Both the position numbers and the translations under genes were made by a program. 64,000 bases of DNA from Sphingomonas sp. J315 (GTDB taxonomy: Bacteria > Pseudomonadota > Alphaproteobacteria > Sphingomonadales > Sphingomonadaceae), in contig NZ_CP088296.1 in the NCBI RefSeq assembly GCF_024666595.1, positions 3,710,501 through 3,774,500 on the forward strand. Reading direction: 5' to 3'. Shown one piece after another: positions 1-8,052 of this stretch (positions within the stretch are counted from its first letter, which is position 1; the number at the start of each line of letters is the position of its first letter). A model generated the notes under the pieces. The model was not told where the DNA came from and did no database searches. It was given only the letters and a program-made list of their open reading frames with translations.

Positions 1-156
1 CATGGCCGACGCTAGGTGCAGGCGAACGATCGGCGGCAGCTCCTTGTCGTCGGCAGCCGCGCGAAGCACCTGCATCGCCTCGTCAGGTTCCATCTTGCCG
101 CTGAATCGCTTCTTCATTTCAGCGAACTGCTGCTGGGTGACCGTGTTATCGACCAT
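1..156 (-). CDS. Phage hypothetical protein, C-terminus cut by window edge
   Basis: An open frame of 52 codons starts at ATG 156 and runs off the left edge. The visible N-terminus (MVDNTVTQQQFAEMKKRFSG...) is polar and predicted helical, with no motif I recognise. It follows the ART-like gene at 178-699 by 21 bases in the same direction, so it belongs to the same leftward operon. I found no better reading frame for this DNA on the other strand. Confidence 0.5.
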   Translation of the reverse strand, partial: MVDNTVTQQQFAEMKKRFSGKMEPDEAMQVLRAAADDKELPPIVRLHLASAM

Positions 157-177
157 GCCCGTCTCCCACTGGTTGCG

Positions 178-699
178 TCATCGCCGCAGCTTCGACGTGC
201 TGATGTGTTTAGGGCGCCAGCAGATAACCTCGGCTTCCCTGCGATCACCCTTCAGCGCCACCATGTCAGACTTTGCGATGGTCGCTCGGACCAGCAGCGC
301 CTGATCATCCTGCTGGTAGCGGTGGAGGAAGGGGAAGCGTTCAGCTTGGTCACGCTCCAAGCTCCAGCTGAGGCCCCACTTGTTGTTCCGATAGCAGCCG
401 CGATAGACGGTGAGCTGATCCGGCAGAGCTTCGAAGGCAGCCCGTTCCTCTGCGGTCATCATCTCGTTGCGCCATAACCCTGGCTCGTCCCGCGTATCTC
501 CGAATGGCGTGTCTAGCAGATCATCGCTCAACAGGCCGATGTTATCGCAGGTTGTCCACTCTTCGCCCAGCAGCGTCATCCAGTCGCCATCCTCCATCCG
601 CCACGCAATCTCGATCACCATGCCGAGGCGGTTGTAGCTGTTGGCGAATCTTACATGCTCCCGGCCCTGCGCCAGCGTCATCGGTGAGAAGTCGGTCAT
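178..699 (-). CDS. Hypothetical protein with ADP-ribosyltransferase-like (R-S-E) motifs
   Basis: The protein has 173 residues, starting at ATG 699. Its start overlaps the stop of the upstream nuclease gene by 4 bases (ATGA), so the two are probably translationally coupled. The C-terminal half has the spacing expected of arginine-type ADP-ribosyltransferase folds: VYRG with Arg100, GLSWS with Ser111/Ser113, and EAEV with Glu155/Glu157. That assignment is my inference from motif order and is not a family identification. The N-terminal 90 residues are unrecognised. It could equally be a phage protein with a degenerate fold and no enzymatic activity. Confidence 0.6.
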   Translation of the reverse strand: MTDFSPMTLAQGREHVRFANSYNRLGMVIEIAWRMEDGDWMTLLGEEWTTCDNIGLLSDDLLDTPFGDTRDEPGLWRNEMMTAEERAAFEALPDQLTVYRGCYRNNKWGLSWSLERDQAERFPFLHRYQQDDQALLVRATIAKSDMVALKGDRREAEVICWRPKHISTSKLRR

Positions 700-1190
700 G
701 ACACGAACATCGCTTCGACGATGGCTTGCATCAACACCCCGCGCGGCACCGGCACGTTGACAGTGGTATAGCCGCTGTTGTTCGCCCGCCGCTGACCGTA
801 AAGCCCTGCCCATTGACGGCCATGCTGACGCCAAGCCCGCTGAAGTGCCGGCACCGGTAGCAGGACGCATGTCGCGGCCGGCGCATGAGCATAGGCGATG
901 AAGTCGGCAGCCAAGGGCTTCTGCACCCAGCCGGGCAGTTTGCGGGTTTCGTCGGACCAGCGCTCTAGCAGCACGTCGGGCCAATCTTCGGTGCGGATCT
1001 TCTCGTCCACAGTGAAGGTGCGACCGCAGGCCAGGGTCAGCAGTCGGTCGATACCGCCGCGCTGCGCCCAACCATCCTGATCTACGGCCACCGCACTGAC
1101 CAGCGTGGGAAATGCCCGCCGATATATTGGCAGCCACCATTCGTCCCCGAACCGCTGGGACAGCGCCAGGCTATCCTTGAAGCGGTGGAC
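696..1190 (-). CDS. Phage PD-(D/E)XK nuclease superfamily protein, start uncertain
   Basis: The C-terminal 160 residues resemble a common prophage family beginning around FKDSLALSQRFGDEWW. An Asp in GIDR is followed by VDEKIR, which fits the D...(D/E)xK active site of PD-(D/E)XK nucleases. The coordinates begin at the first residue that looks like family sequence (codon GTC at 1190). No ATG, GTG or TTG lies in frame between there and the stop of the neighbouring gene. A GTG exists at 1192 in another frame, so either a non-standard start or a small sequence error is likely. A strong hairpin (1199-1231) lies immediately upstream. Confidence 0.6.
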   Translation of the reverse strand, partial: VHRFKDSLALSQRFGDEWWLPIYRRAFPTLVSAVAVDQDGWAQRGGIDRLLTLACGRTFTVDEKIRTEDWPDVLLERWSDETRKLPGWVQKPLAADFIAYAHAPAATCVLLPVPALQRAWRQHGRQWAGLYGQRRANNSGYTTVNVPVPRGVLMQAIVEAMFVS

Positions 1191-1198
1191 ACGCTGAT

Positions 1199-1231
1199 AA
1201 CCCGTCGCTCGGGGTTGGTGAGCGACGGGTT
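1199..1231. repeat. Perfect 12-bp inverted repeat hairpin
   Basis: The arms AACCCGTCGCTC and GAGCGACGGGTT pair perfectly around a 9-base loop. It sits between the 99-residue gene (1276-1575) and the PD-(D/E)XK gene, both on the minus strand. No clear U-run follows on the minus transcript, so it may be an mRNA hairpin or protein-binding site rather than a simple terminator. Confidence 0.7.
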
Positions 1232-1275
1232 GCGAGGTCAGAAGCCGAGGGGGTGTCGGCTCCCAATGTCCTGAG

Positions 1276-1575
1276 TTAACTGAGACGGTCGTCCTCCTTG
1301 TCGTGTTCGTCCTCCCCCGGGTCGCTGATCGGACAGCCCGGCCCGCCCATGCCCCGAGGCCTGCCGGTCCAATGCTCGTCCTCTGCGTTGCCGGTATCCA
1401 GCTCGTCACCATCGGGTTCGAAGTCAGGGTCGCCGTCCTGCTCGTCCATCTGCTCGATCGCGCGTTCCACCAGTCGATCGAGCGCCACGCGGGGCAGGCT
1501 CGGGATGGCGGATAGCAGCATGTCGATGGGCAGCGCTTCCGGCTTGCCGTAGCGGATATGCAGGGACGCGTTCAT
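1276..1575 (-). CDS. Phage hypothetical protein, acidic C-terminus
   Basis: The protein has 99 residues, starting MNASLHIRYGKPEALPIDML. Residues 1-45 look structured (LLSAIPSLPRVALDRLVERA) and residues 45-99 are strongly acidic and low in complexity (EQDGDPDFEPDGDELD). Its start overlaps the stop of the upstream 68-residue gene by 4 bases, consistent with one leftward operon. The function is not recognised. Acidic tails of this kind occur in phage DNA-mimic proteins, but nothing here shows that role. Confidence 0.6.
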   Translation of the reverse strand: MNASLHIRYGKPEALPIDMLLSAIPSLPRVALDRLVERAIEQMDEQDGDPDFEPDGDELDTGNAEDEHWTGRPRGMGGPGCPISDPGEDEHDKEDDRLS

Positions 1576-1778
1576 GCCCTGCCCTCCCGCGCTAGCGCCC
1601 GGTTGATGCGGGCGACTGTTGCTGGCCGAAGTGTACGCCCGCCCTGCACGTCGTGGATCAGCCGGGGATCGCCGACCGCTTGCCGACCGAAGCGGCTGAG
1701 CGGGATGTCGTGATCATTGCAATAGCGAGCCAGGACGCTGGCGATCTGATGCGCGGGCATCGTGCTGGTGATCGTCAT
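1572..1778 (-). CDS. Small phage protein, HTH-like
   Basis: The protein has 68 residues and starts at ATG 1778. The sequence HQIASVLARYCNDHDIPLSR followed by GRTLRPATVARINRALAREG resembles the helical pattern of a small DNA-binding protein, with a basic C-terminus. It overlaps both neighbours by 4 bases, so it lies inside the leftward operon that begins at 3061. The DNA-binding role is inferred from composition and helix pattern only. Confidence 0.55.
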   Translation of the reverse strand: MTITSTMPAHQIASVLARYCNDHDIPLSRFGRQAVGDPRLIHDVQGGRTLRPATVARINRALAREGRA

Positions 1779-2020
1779 GCGAACACCTCCCCGGCTCGCG
1801 CCGCGATCTCAGCCTTCACGGCATTCATGCGCTCGGGCCGTCCGACCAATTGCGCCATCATGAAGGTCAGGTCCTGGGCGAACACGCCGGCGGTCAGGAA
1901 GGCGATGCGCTCGCCGGTATGGACATAGCCACCCCCAAGCGTTGCGAAATCCGACAGCCATTGAGCGGGGTCGAAGGTGAGGACGGCTGAAGCCACCCCG
2001 TCGTTCGTGGTGGTCTGCAT
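1775..2020 (-). CDS. Phage hypothetical protein (81 aa)
   Basis: The open frame encodes 81 residues starting MQTTTNDGVASAVLTFDPAQ. No motif or membrane segment is visible. It is coupled to the next gene by a 4-base overlap and follows the 199-residue gene by 3 bases, so it is translated as part of the leftward early operon. The function is unknown. Confidence 0.6.
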   Translation of the reverse strand: MQTTTNDGVASAVLTFDPAQWLSDFATLGGGYVHTGERIAFLTAGVFAQDLTFMMAQLVGRPERMNAVKAEIAARAGEVFA

Positions 2021-2023
2021 TGC

Positions 2024-2623
2024 TCAGTCCTCCACCACGCCAGTGCGCAAGCGGCGACGCTGAAAGACGCGGTTTGCGCCTTCCTGGAAGGCCGTGCCGA
2101 TCGTCCCGTGGTCGTCGGGTAGCTCACACGCCATGAAGTCGAACACAGCTTCTAGCGCCGTCTCAACCGTATCCCATTCCAGTTCCTTGCCGCCCTCGTT
2201 GGATGAGAGCAGGTCATACGCGTTGAGCGCATGATACTGTAGGACCATCGCCTCGGCCCAAGTCATCGGCACTTGAAAGAGGGTGGCGTTGGCGACGGCA
2301 TTTGCCTCTCGACAACTGGCCTTCATAGCTCGCTCAAGCGCGAAGCGCTCGGTATCGCCTTTCGGCAAAGCACGCTCGGCATCTTCGATGGCGCTATATT
2401 CGGCCTGGGTCTGCTCCCACCGCTGGTGCAGCGCCATGAGGGGCGAAACAGGTTCGTTGACCACAAGGGCGAGGAACTCGGTCCCGACCGCCATGATGTC
2501 CGCCACCGTGCCGATGGTTGCGGCCTCGGTTTCCGCTTCCTTGATGGACGCGGCCTCGATGGTCAGCCGCCAGCCGGTCAGGTGCGGCGAAGTCCACGCG
2601 ATGCGATTGATGATCTTGGCCAT
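2024..2623 (-). CDS. Phage hypothetical protein (199 aa)
   Basis: The protein has 199 residues, starting MAKIINRIAWTSPHLTGWRL. It is rich in predicted helix, with long charged stretches around residues 70-110 (HQRWEQTQAEYSAIEDAERA). It has no transmembrane segment or signal peptide and no recognised domain. It sits second in the operon led by the Tat-like protein gene at 2627-3061, separated by only 3 bases. Confidence 0.65.
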   Translation of the reverse strand: MAKIINRIAWTSPHLTGWRLTIEAASIKEAETEAATIGTVADIMAVGTEFLALVVNEPVSPLMALHQRWEQTQAEYSAIEDAERALPKGDTERFALERAMKASCREANAVANATLFQVPMTWAEAMVLQYHALNAYDLLSSNEGGKELEWDTVETALEAVFDFMACELPDDHGTIGTAFQEGANRVFQRRRLRTGVVED

Positions 2624-2626
2624 CGC

Positions 2627-3061
2627 TCAGCCCTCCCCGCGCAGCGCGAGTATCGCATAGGCGATGCACTTCGCGTCGAAGTCGAGGTCAGGCAGGATGC
2701 TGCGCAGGACGCTGGCGTCCTCGCGCGCGATCATGAACTCGGTTGCGCGAGTCTGACAGTGGCCCCAGCCGCTCGAATGGTTGAGGGCGATCCACAGCTT
2801 GATTTCCGATGCGCGGATGCTCTTGTCGGCATGGTCGGCGACCGCCTGTTCCAGAGCGCTCACAGCGTTCCAATGCCGGATAGAAGCGGCCTCATCGTCA
2901 ATGTCGAGGGCTTCGATCTTCAGCAGCTCGGCCTTGGTAGCAGACCATAGCCGCTCGATCTGGGGGCTGGCCGTTGCTTGCGCTGCATGGGCAGCGATAA
3001 GTCCGGCAGCCGCAATGCTGCCGATTGCGCCGAACGCGGCGCGTCGGGTAGTAGGTTTCAT
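2627..3061 (-). CDS. Phage-encoded exported protein with twin-arginine-like leader
   Basis: ATG 3061 is preceded by a good AAGGGA ribosome-binding site. The product has 144 residues. Residues 1-32 form a leader with consecutive arginines (TTRRAAFGAIGSIAAAGLIA) ending near ATASP, like a Tat or Sec signal. The mature part is helical with no recognised domain. It is the first gene of the leftward operon, and its promoter region contains the three XRE-type operators at 3144-3195, so the neighbouring repressor probably controls it. Confidence 0.6.
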   Translation of the reverse strand: MKPTTRRAAFGAIGSIAAAGLIAAHAAQATASPQIERLWSATKAELLKIEALDIDDEAASIRHWNAVSALEQAVADHADKSIRASEIKLWIALNHSSGWGHCQTRATEFMIAREDASVLRSILPDLDFDAKCIAYAILALRGEG

Positions 3062-3143
3062 AGTCGTGTCCCTTCTAGTCCAAGGGTTGCGATCAGGCTC
3101 GACGCGGTGTTCCACCACCTCGTCGGGCCGTTATCTCATTAGG

Positions 3144-3195
3144 ATAACGAAAAGCGTTATGAGTGACGATTTCCGTTGAGTCAACGCTTATCGTT
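3144..3195. promoter_or_regulatory. Three tandem AACG-N5-CGTT operators between divergent genes
   Basis: Three copies of the dyad AACGnnnnnCGTT are centred at 3152, 3171 and 3189. The first is extended to ATAACG-aaaag-CGTTAT, the second has one mismatch, and the third is AACG-cttat-CGTT. The 19- and 18-base spacing is close to two DNA turns. They lie between the leftward operon (start 3061) and the rightward XRE gene (start 3234), the layout of a lambda-like switch. Binding by the XRE protein is inferred. Confidence 0.7.
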
Positions 3196-3233
3196 AGGTT
3201 GCACCAAAACCGTTGGCGTGGCATGACTTTCCA

Positions 3234-3473
3234 ATGATCACTGCGCCCGTCTGTCGCGCCGCTCGCGCACTGGTCGAAATGAGCCAACAAGAGCTTGCTG
3301 ACGCCGCCGGTGTGGGACAATCGACCGTGCGCAATTTCGAGGCAGGTCGGTCTGTCCCGATCGGGAATAATCTCGTTGCTATCCAATCAGCGCTCGAGCG
3401 AGCCGGCGTCGAATTCTTGGCTGCCGACACGCCGGTAGAAGCCGGCGGTGTCGGAGTGCGCCTTCGGTCCTAG
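3234..3473 (+). CDS. XRE-family transcriptional regulator
   Basis: The protein has 79 residues from ATG 3234. Residues 3-58 form a helix-turn-helix of the Cro/C1 type: [18 protein letters not shown] as helices 1-2, then [16 protein letters not shown] as the recognition helix and following turn. There is no peptidase or dimerisation domain, so it is a short repressor of Cro size. It is divergent from the 2627-3061 operon across three dyad operators and most likely binds them. Its TAG stop shares a CTAG with the convergent HNH gene. Confidence 0.85.
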   Translation: MITAPVCRAARALVEMSQQELADAAGVGQSTVRNFEAGRSVPIGNNLVAIQSALERAGVEFLAADTPVEAGGVGVRLRS

Positions 3474-3739
3474 CGGTTACTGCCCGGCAGCTTCGTCTTG
3501 ATATAGCGTGCTGCAGGGAAGTGGATCGCGCTGTGGCAGGGGATGCAGAGCGCCCGCATGTATCGCCACTTGGTGCGATCAGGATGCCCGTGCGGCAGGT
3601 CGTGGTGAGCTTCTTTCGATGGTCGGATGCCGCAGCCTTGGCAGATCGGGTGAGCGTCGAGAAACAGGCCGTTACGCTTCTGGCGCGAGTTCGGCCAAGC
3701 GGTCCGCTGCTTCGCACGCCATGCAAGGGTGTTGCTCAT
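3470..3739 (-). CDS. Small phage HNH endonuclease
   Basis: The protein has 89 residues from ATG 3739. The motif [19 protein letters not shown] followed by [12 protein letters not shown] carries two CxxC zinc knuckles and the H-H...H core of HNH nucleases. Small HNH proteins often act with phage terminases in genome packaging, though no terminase is seen here. The same frame stays open upstream to 3892 across the start of the recombinase gene, but residues there do not match the family. It ends tail to tail with the XRE gene. Confidence 0.8.
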   Translation of the reverse strand: MSNTLAWRAKQRTAWPNSRQKRNGLFLDAHPICQGCGIRPSKEAHHDLPHGHPDRTKWRYMRALCIPCHSAIHFPAARYIKTKLPGSNR

Positions 3740-3890
3740 GTCATTTTTCCTCTCAGTGGTTGATCCAACCACCACTGCCCAGATCACTAGCGCCCGTAGG
3801 GCGCGTTCTTCTGAATGGCCTTGTCGATAGGCCTGGAGTGCGACCATCGTCGTAAACTGTCCGGCAAGCATGGCGCGGTAGCAGTGGCTC

Positions 3891-5423
3891 ATGGCCGGGA
3901 CGGAGGCACAGCGTAGAGTCACAGAAGGCCGGCGGATCACGTCAGGCTTCAGAAACGCCCGCGTGCGTGACGCTCAATCGCTGCCCCTCGGCTGGCGCCA
4001 TCTGACCGCCGTGGACGTCGCATTGCTGAAGGAAGCGTTGGCGAAGGCCGCCGCGCCAGATGCCGATCTGCGAACCTTGGAAGGATGCCTGCTGGCCTGG
4101 GCGACCCTGGCGACGGGCCGACACCCGGCCCACTTGCTGGCGCTGTCTATGCGGATGGCGCGCAAGAGCGAGCGGTTAGCGGCTGGCGTGCCAGGACTGG
4201 TGTCGATCGATGGCCGGTGGGGATGGTGGCTGCTGGCCGCAGCGCCGCCCGGTCAGCGCAATGCGAGCGACCTGATGTGCCCAACGTCGCCGGGGCTGTA
4301 TCTGCCCGCCACCAAGGCAATCGCCGAATTAGCTGGGCGCTGCGTGGCGATGCGGAGGAGGCAATCGGCCGGTCGCGTGAACGTGTCGGGGGCGCCAATT
4401 CCGCTGTTCACATTCGGAGATGCCCTGCTAGCCAACGTCACGGCCATACTGGCCGCGCGTCACCCGTTGAGCGCACAGCGAGCACGACGCGCCACCACCA
4501 CACCTGAAGCTCTCGCGCGGTGGCTCCCAGCGGAAATGTTGGGGGCGGCTGGCGGTGACGTGGTGACCGCTTCGATCGCGGGCGGTCGCGTGCTTGGTCA
4601 AGGTCAAACCGCGATCTTCTATGGCGCCGTCCGCCACGAACATCTCGTCGACAGATACCGCGCTGCGATTGCACCCATCGATCAGCTGTCGCATCGCGAG
4701 GTGCCGGCGCAGTTGGTTGGCGCGCACCTGGGGGATCGTCTCACGCCTTCCGACGAGACAGTCCGATCCCTCATTGCTCGCTTGGCCAGCGGTTTAGGGG
4801 ATCCGGCGCTGGACGCGGCCGAAAGTCACGAGGCTATGCTCGCCTATACGGTGGCGCTGCTCGGCTTCGCGCTGGCTCACCGTGGCAACAGCGGCACCGT
4901 CCCCAGCGCCCGTGATGTCGACGCGGGCACACGGCTGGTCTGGATCCACGACAAGGCAGTATCCGGCGCGCCGACTCGTCGGCTGGTGTGGGTGTGCGAC
5001 ACTGCGATGACCCAGCTTCGCCGATACGATGAACATCTGGATCAACTCCACGGTCGAGTGTCGCCCATCGCCGCGCAGGCGATTACGGCACTGCGCGAGC
5101 GATCGGGGCTGCCGCTGTTCAGCATGATGTCCGGCCGCGTCGTGTCGCTCACCGTCGCGCAAGCCTTCCGACGCGCTTTTAGCGGTCAGGGATTGCCTAA
5201 AAATGCCGGACGGCACTGGCTGCGCGCGCGGCTAGTGGGACGGTGCAGCACCGAATCCCTCCACGCCCTGTTCGGTCATGGCCCGAGCGGTGACGGCCCC
5301 TGGGACGCCCACAGCGCCCTGGACCCGGCTGCTTATCGTGCTGATCTGGCCCAGGTGATCGACCCGGCGCTCTCGACGATAGGCTGGACCGTCCGAAGCC
5401 CGTGGGCGGAGTGCCGACGATGA
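3891..5423 (+). CDS. Large tyrosine recombinase-like protein, first of a pair
   Basis: The protein has 510 residues. The C-terminal third carries the pattern of a tyrosine recombinase: Arg in LAHRGNSG, a Lys in IHDKAVSG, HWLR as the HxxR box, and LFGHG as the second His. A Tyr in AAYRADL is a candidate nucleophile, though 19 residues after the His instead of the usual 9 or so. Residues 1-300 are unrecognised. The stop overlaps the start of the next recombinase by 4 bases (ATGA). The match is weak enough that an inactive accessory partner is possible. Confidence 0.65.
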   Translation: MAGTEAQRRVTEGRRITSGFRNARVRDAQSLPLGWRHLTAVDVALLKEALAKAAAPDADLRTLEGCLLAWATLATGRHPAHLLALSMRMARKSERLAAGVPGLVSIDGRWGWWLLAAAPPGQRNASDLMCPTSPGLYLPATKAIAELAGRCVAMRRRQSAGRVNVSGAPIPLFTFGDALLANVTAILAARHPLSAQRARRATTTPEALARWLPAEMLGAAGGDVVTASIAGGRVLGQGQTAIFYGAVRHEHLVDRYRAAIAPIDQLSHREVPAQLVGAHLGDRLTPSDETVRSLIARLASGLGDPALDAAESHEAMLAYTVALLGFALAHRGNSGTVPSARDVDAGTRLVWIHDKAVSGAPTRRLVWVCDTAMTQLRRYDEHLDQLHGRVSPIAAQAITALRERSGLPLFSMMSGRVVSLTVAQAFRRAFSGQGLPKNAGRHWLRARLVGRCSTESLHALFGHGPSGDGPWDAHSALDPAAYRADLAQVIDPALSTIGWTVRSPWAECRR

Positions 5424-7966
5424 ACATGATGGCCGCGATCGAAGTCGATGCCGGCACGTCCTGCGATTGGCGCATGGGCGAGATGATCTGGTCAGCTATC
5501 CGTTTCGGGGGTCTGCTGGATCAGCGGGACTGGCCGTCTTGGGCAGTTGGCGTGCAGCGGGACATTGCGGTCGTTGGCCCCCTCATTTCGGTGGAATTGA
5601 CACACGCGGGCAACCGCGGGGCAGGGCGATGGTTCGCGGACCCGATTACTGCGGTGCTGATAGCTCGGTGGCATCGCGAGGGGCTGTTGTTGCCCGAGGC
5701 GGCGGATGCGGAAAGCTGCCTTGCGCTGTTCCTGGCGACGCGCGGCGAGCGAATAGAACAGGTGGCATTGACCAGCCGCAGGGCATGGGAATTCAGACTG
5801 CCCGGCCTGCTGCTGGCCTATGCCAGCGGCGATGTCCCGGCGACGTCGGTGCGTCGTTCAACGTGGGAGCGGGTCGTCTATGGCCCCTCGACGCCCGACG
5901 AGCCGATGGCCAGCGCGGTAGCGGAAGTCGAGCGAGCCCCGGCTGCGGCTTGGATTCGCGACGAGCTTACCTTGCTGCGCAAGGCTGCTCGTGCGCCCAC
6001 ATATCTGCGGGGGCGGCGCGCTGCGGTCTATCGAAAGGCAATGGCGGCTGGCCAAGTCGAGGCGCTGGGCGCTTCGCCGAGCCCCATCCGGACAGCCCTG
6101 CGGCAGTGGGTGGCATCCGCGCTGCGACATGAGAGCGGTCGCGCGTCAAAAGGCTATTCGCCCTCGACCGCCGCGGGCTATCTGCGCACCCTCGCCGAGG
6201 TGTTCGACGGCTGGGACGATTGCCCGCTGACGACTGACGCGCGGCTGGTCGCGGACCATGTTCTTGCGGCGCTATTGGCAAGGGAGGGCCGCCCTCAGGT
6301 CGAGGCAGTGAAGGCGATGCGATCCTTCCTGAGCTTCGCGAACATCCACCGGAGCGATCCGGTAGAAGTCGGGCTGGACGAAATCGGCATCGATCAGGTT
6401 TTTCACGCCGATCTAGTTCTGCCCGACGCTTACGACCGGGCGAGGGCGGCGCTAATACGGATGGGCGATGCCGACGCGGCGGACTTGCTGACGCTGATGT
6501 TTCGTGCCGGGCTCCGGCTAGACGAAGCGGTCGCGCTGCGCGCGGGCGATGTCTGCATCCACGGTGATCGCGTCGAACTGATCGTCGAGGCGAACGACGA
6601 GCGCGCCCTGAAGACCAAGACCAGCCGCCGCATCTTGCCCCTCGACGTGCTGCTGGAGCCATTCGAGCTAGAAAGCCTGCGGGACCGCGCTTCGGCTCGA
6701 CAAGCTGCCAGCTTCGTTGATGGCGAAGCATGGCTATTCGGCCACGACCTGGCCATCTCGCCGCCAGACCGGCATCCGATCGCGCGGCAACTGGACCGGG
6801 TGATCGCTGTGGCGGCTGGTAGCGGGCGGGTCGGCCACAATCACCTGCGGCACAGCTTCGCATCGTTCCTTCTTGCCACACTTCTGTTGCCGCAGGATGT
6901 CGCCCGGCCGGCGGTGCCGGATCGGCTTGGCCCCGTGGTGTCCCCAGAACGCTTTCAGCGCGTTGCCGACAGGCTGCTGGGCGATCAGCGGCTGGGGGCA
7001 GGGGCATTGCACGCGGTCAGCCAATTGATGGGGCATACCGGACCGCGCACGACCCTGCGTCACTATTGTCATTTGCTCGATCTGAGCTTGGCCCTGCACT
7101 GCTCTCGGCCTTCAGCGATGGGCATGGCCGACAGGGGCTGGCTCCATCACTTGCTCGACGTCGGACCCGACGCGGCCCGCAAGGCGAACTCCCGCGCGGC
7201 AGTGCCCACCAGATCGACATCGGCTGGTGTGCGGCCGATCGCCGTCCGGCCTTGCCCAACAGCCATGCTGGGCGGCACGCCAGACGCCGGTTCAATGATC
7301 GCTGACAGCCAGCTGCTCGGGGCTGGGGTGAAGCGGCTGACACGCGACCTGTCGCGCAAGCTGGCTGCGCACATGCTGGAGATCGAAGCCCCGTCCAGAC
7401 GGGTGGCAACGCGAGGATCTGGCAGCCGCGGCACTACCCATGAAGCGGTCAAGCGGCGGAAAGGGGCAGACGGGTATCGGGTGCCGTGGCGGCGGCTGGA
7501 CATGGCTGGGCAGGGGACATTGCCCGCGCTGCCACCTGGGATAGAGTATGCGCGCTTCGTCGATCGGCTATTGCACCTTTCCCGACGCCCCGTCCGTGCG
7601 GAGCGGGAAGCACTCGCGTTGGTCGTCGAACGGTTCCGCGCCGGCCGCTCTGATATTCGGCTTCGGCGTCTGCGCGATGCCGAGGCGTTCGTGCGGCTGC
7701 TCGGTGTGATGGGCTTAGATGTCGGTGAGGTGCGGTTGTTGCTGACCAGTGGTCGCGGTCGCGGCGCGACGTCGGATCACATTCACCGCTTCCTCGAAGA
7801 TAGAAGCGCCATGCCGCAGTTGGCGGGGCGGGGTAGATGGCGGGGTTCGCTGGTCGTCCGGCTGCAACCGCAGGGACTCGACCATCCGATTTTAGCGGTG
7901 AAGGCGGCCAGGTTCGCTCTGGCGGCGCTACATGCCGATGTGATCGCTACCGGCCGCCGCGACTGA
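5420..7966 (+). CDS. Large tyrosine recombinase/integrase, second of a pair
   Basis: The product has 848 residues from ATG 5420. The catalytic domain lies at about residues 340-560: Arg in FRAGLRLDEAVALR, Lys in LKTKTSRRILPL, HNHLRHSFASF as HxxR, and LMGHTGPRTTLRHYCHLL with the second His and the Tyr nucleophile. This is much longer than a typical integrase (about 400), with N-terminal and about 290-residue C-terminal extensions. Its tight overlap with the preceding recombinase-like gene recalls multi-recombinase elements such as Tn554 (tnpA/tnpB), but I cannot place it in that family. It may mobilise a nested segment of the prophage. Confidence 0.8.
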   Translation: MNMMAAIEVDAGTSCDWRMGEMIWSAIRFGGLLDQRDWPSWAVGVQRDIAVVGPLISVELTHAGNRGAGRWFADPITAVLIARWHREGLLLPEAADAESCLALFLATRGERIEQVALTSRRAWEFRLPGLLLAYASGDVPATSVRRSTWERVVYGPSTPDEPMASAVAEVERAPAAAWIRDELTLLRKAARAPTYLRGRRAAVYRKAMAAGQVEALGASPSPIRTALRQWVASALRHESGRASKGYSPSTAAGYLRTLAEVFDGWDDCPLTTDARLVADHVLAALLAREGRPQVEAVKAMRSFLSFANIHRSDPVEVGLDEIGIDQVFHADLVLPDAYDRARAALIRMGDADAADLLTLMFRAGLRLDEAVALRAGDVCIHGDRVELIVEANDERALKTKTSRRILPLDVLLEPFELESLRDRASARQAASFVDGEAWLFGHDLAISPPDRHPIARQLDRVIAVAAGSGRVGHNHLRHSFASFLLATLLLPQDVARPAVPDRLGPVVSPERFQRVADRLLGDQRLGAGALHAVSQLMGHTGPRTTLRHYCHLLDLSLALHCSRPSAMGMADRGWLHHLLDVGPDAARKANSRAAVPTRSTSAGVRPIAVRPCPTAMLGGTPDAGSMIADSQLLGAGVKRLTRDLSRKLAAHMLEIEAPSRRVATRGSGSRGTTHEAVKRRKGADGYRVPWRRLDMAGQGTLPALPPGIEYARFVDRLLHLSRRPVRAEREALALVVERFRAGRSDIRLRRLRDAEAFVRLLGVMGLDVGEVRLLLTSGRGRGATSDHIHRFLEDRSAMPQLAGRGRWRGSLVVRLQPQGLDHPILAVKAARFALAALHADVIATGRRD

Positions 7967-8052
7967 TTTCCCGCATCAACATACTCGGATCATCAATCTC
8001 TCATCCGCCATGGTTAACTGTCCTCTGCGCTGCCCATAGGCGCGGTTGAGCT

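Noticed and set aside
3740..3892. N-terminal extension of the HNH frame up to 3892
   Set aside because: The frame is open, but family similarity begins at ATG 3739 and the extension overlaps the recombinase gene start on the other strand.
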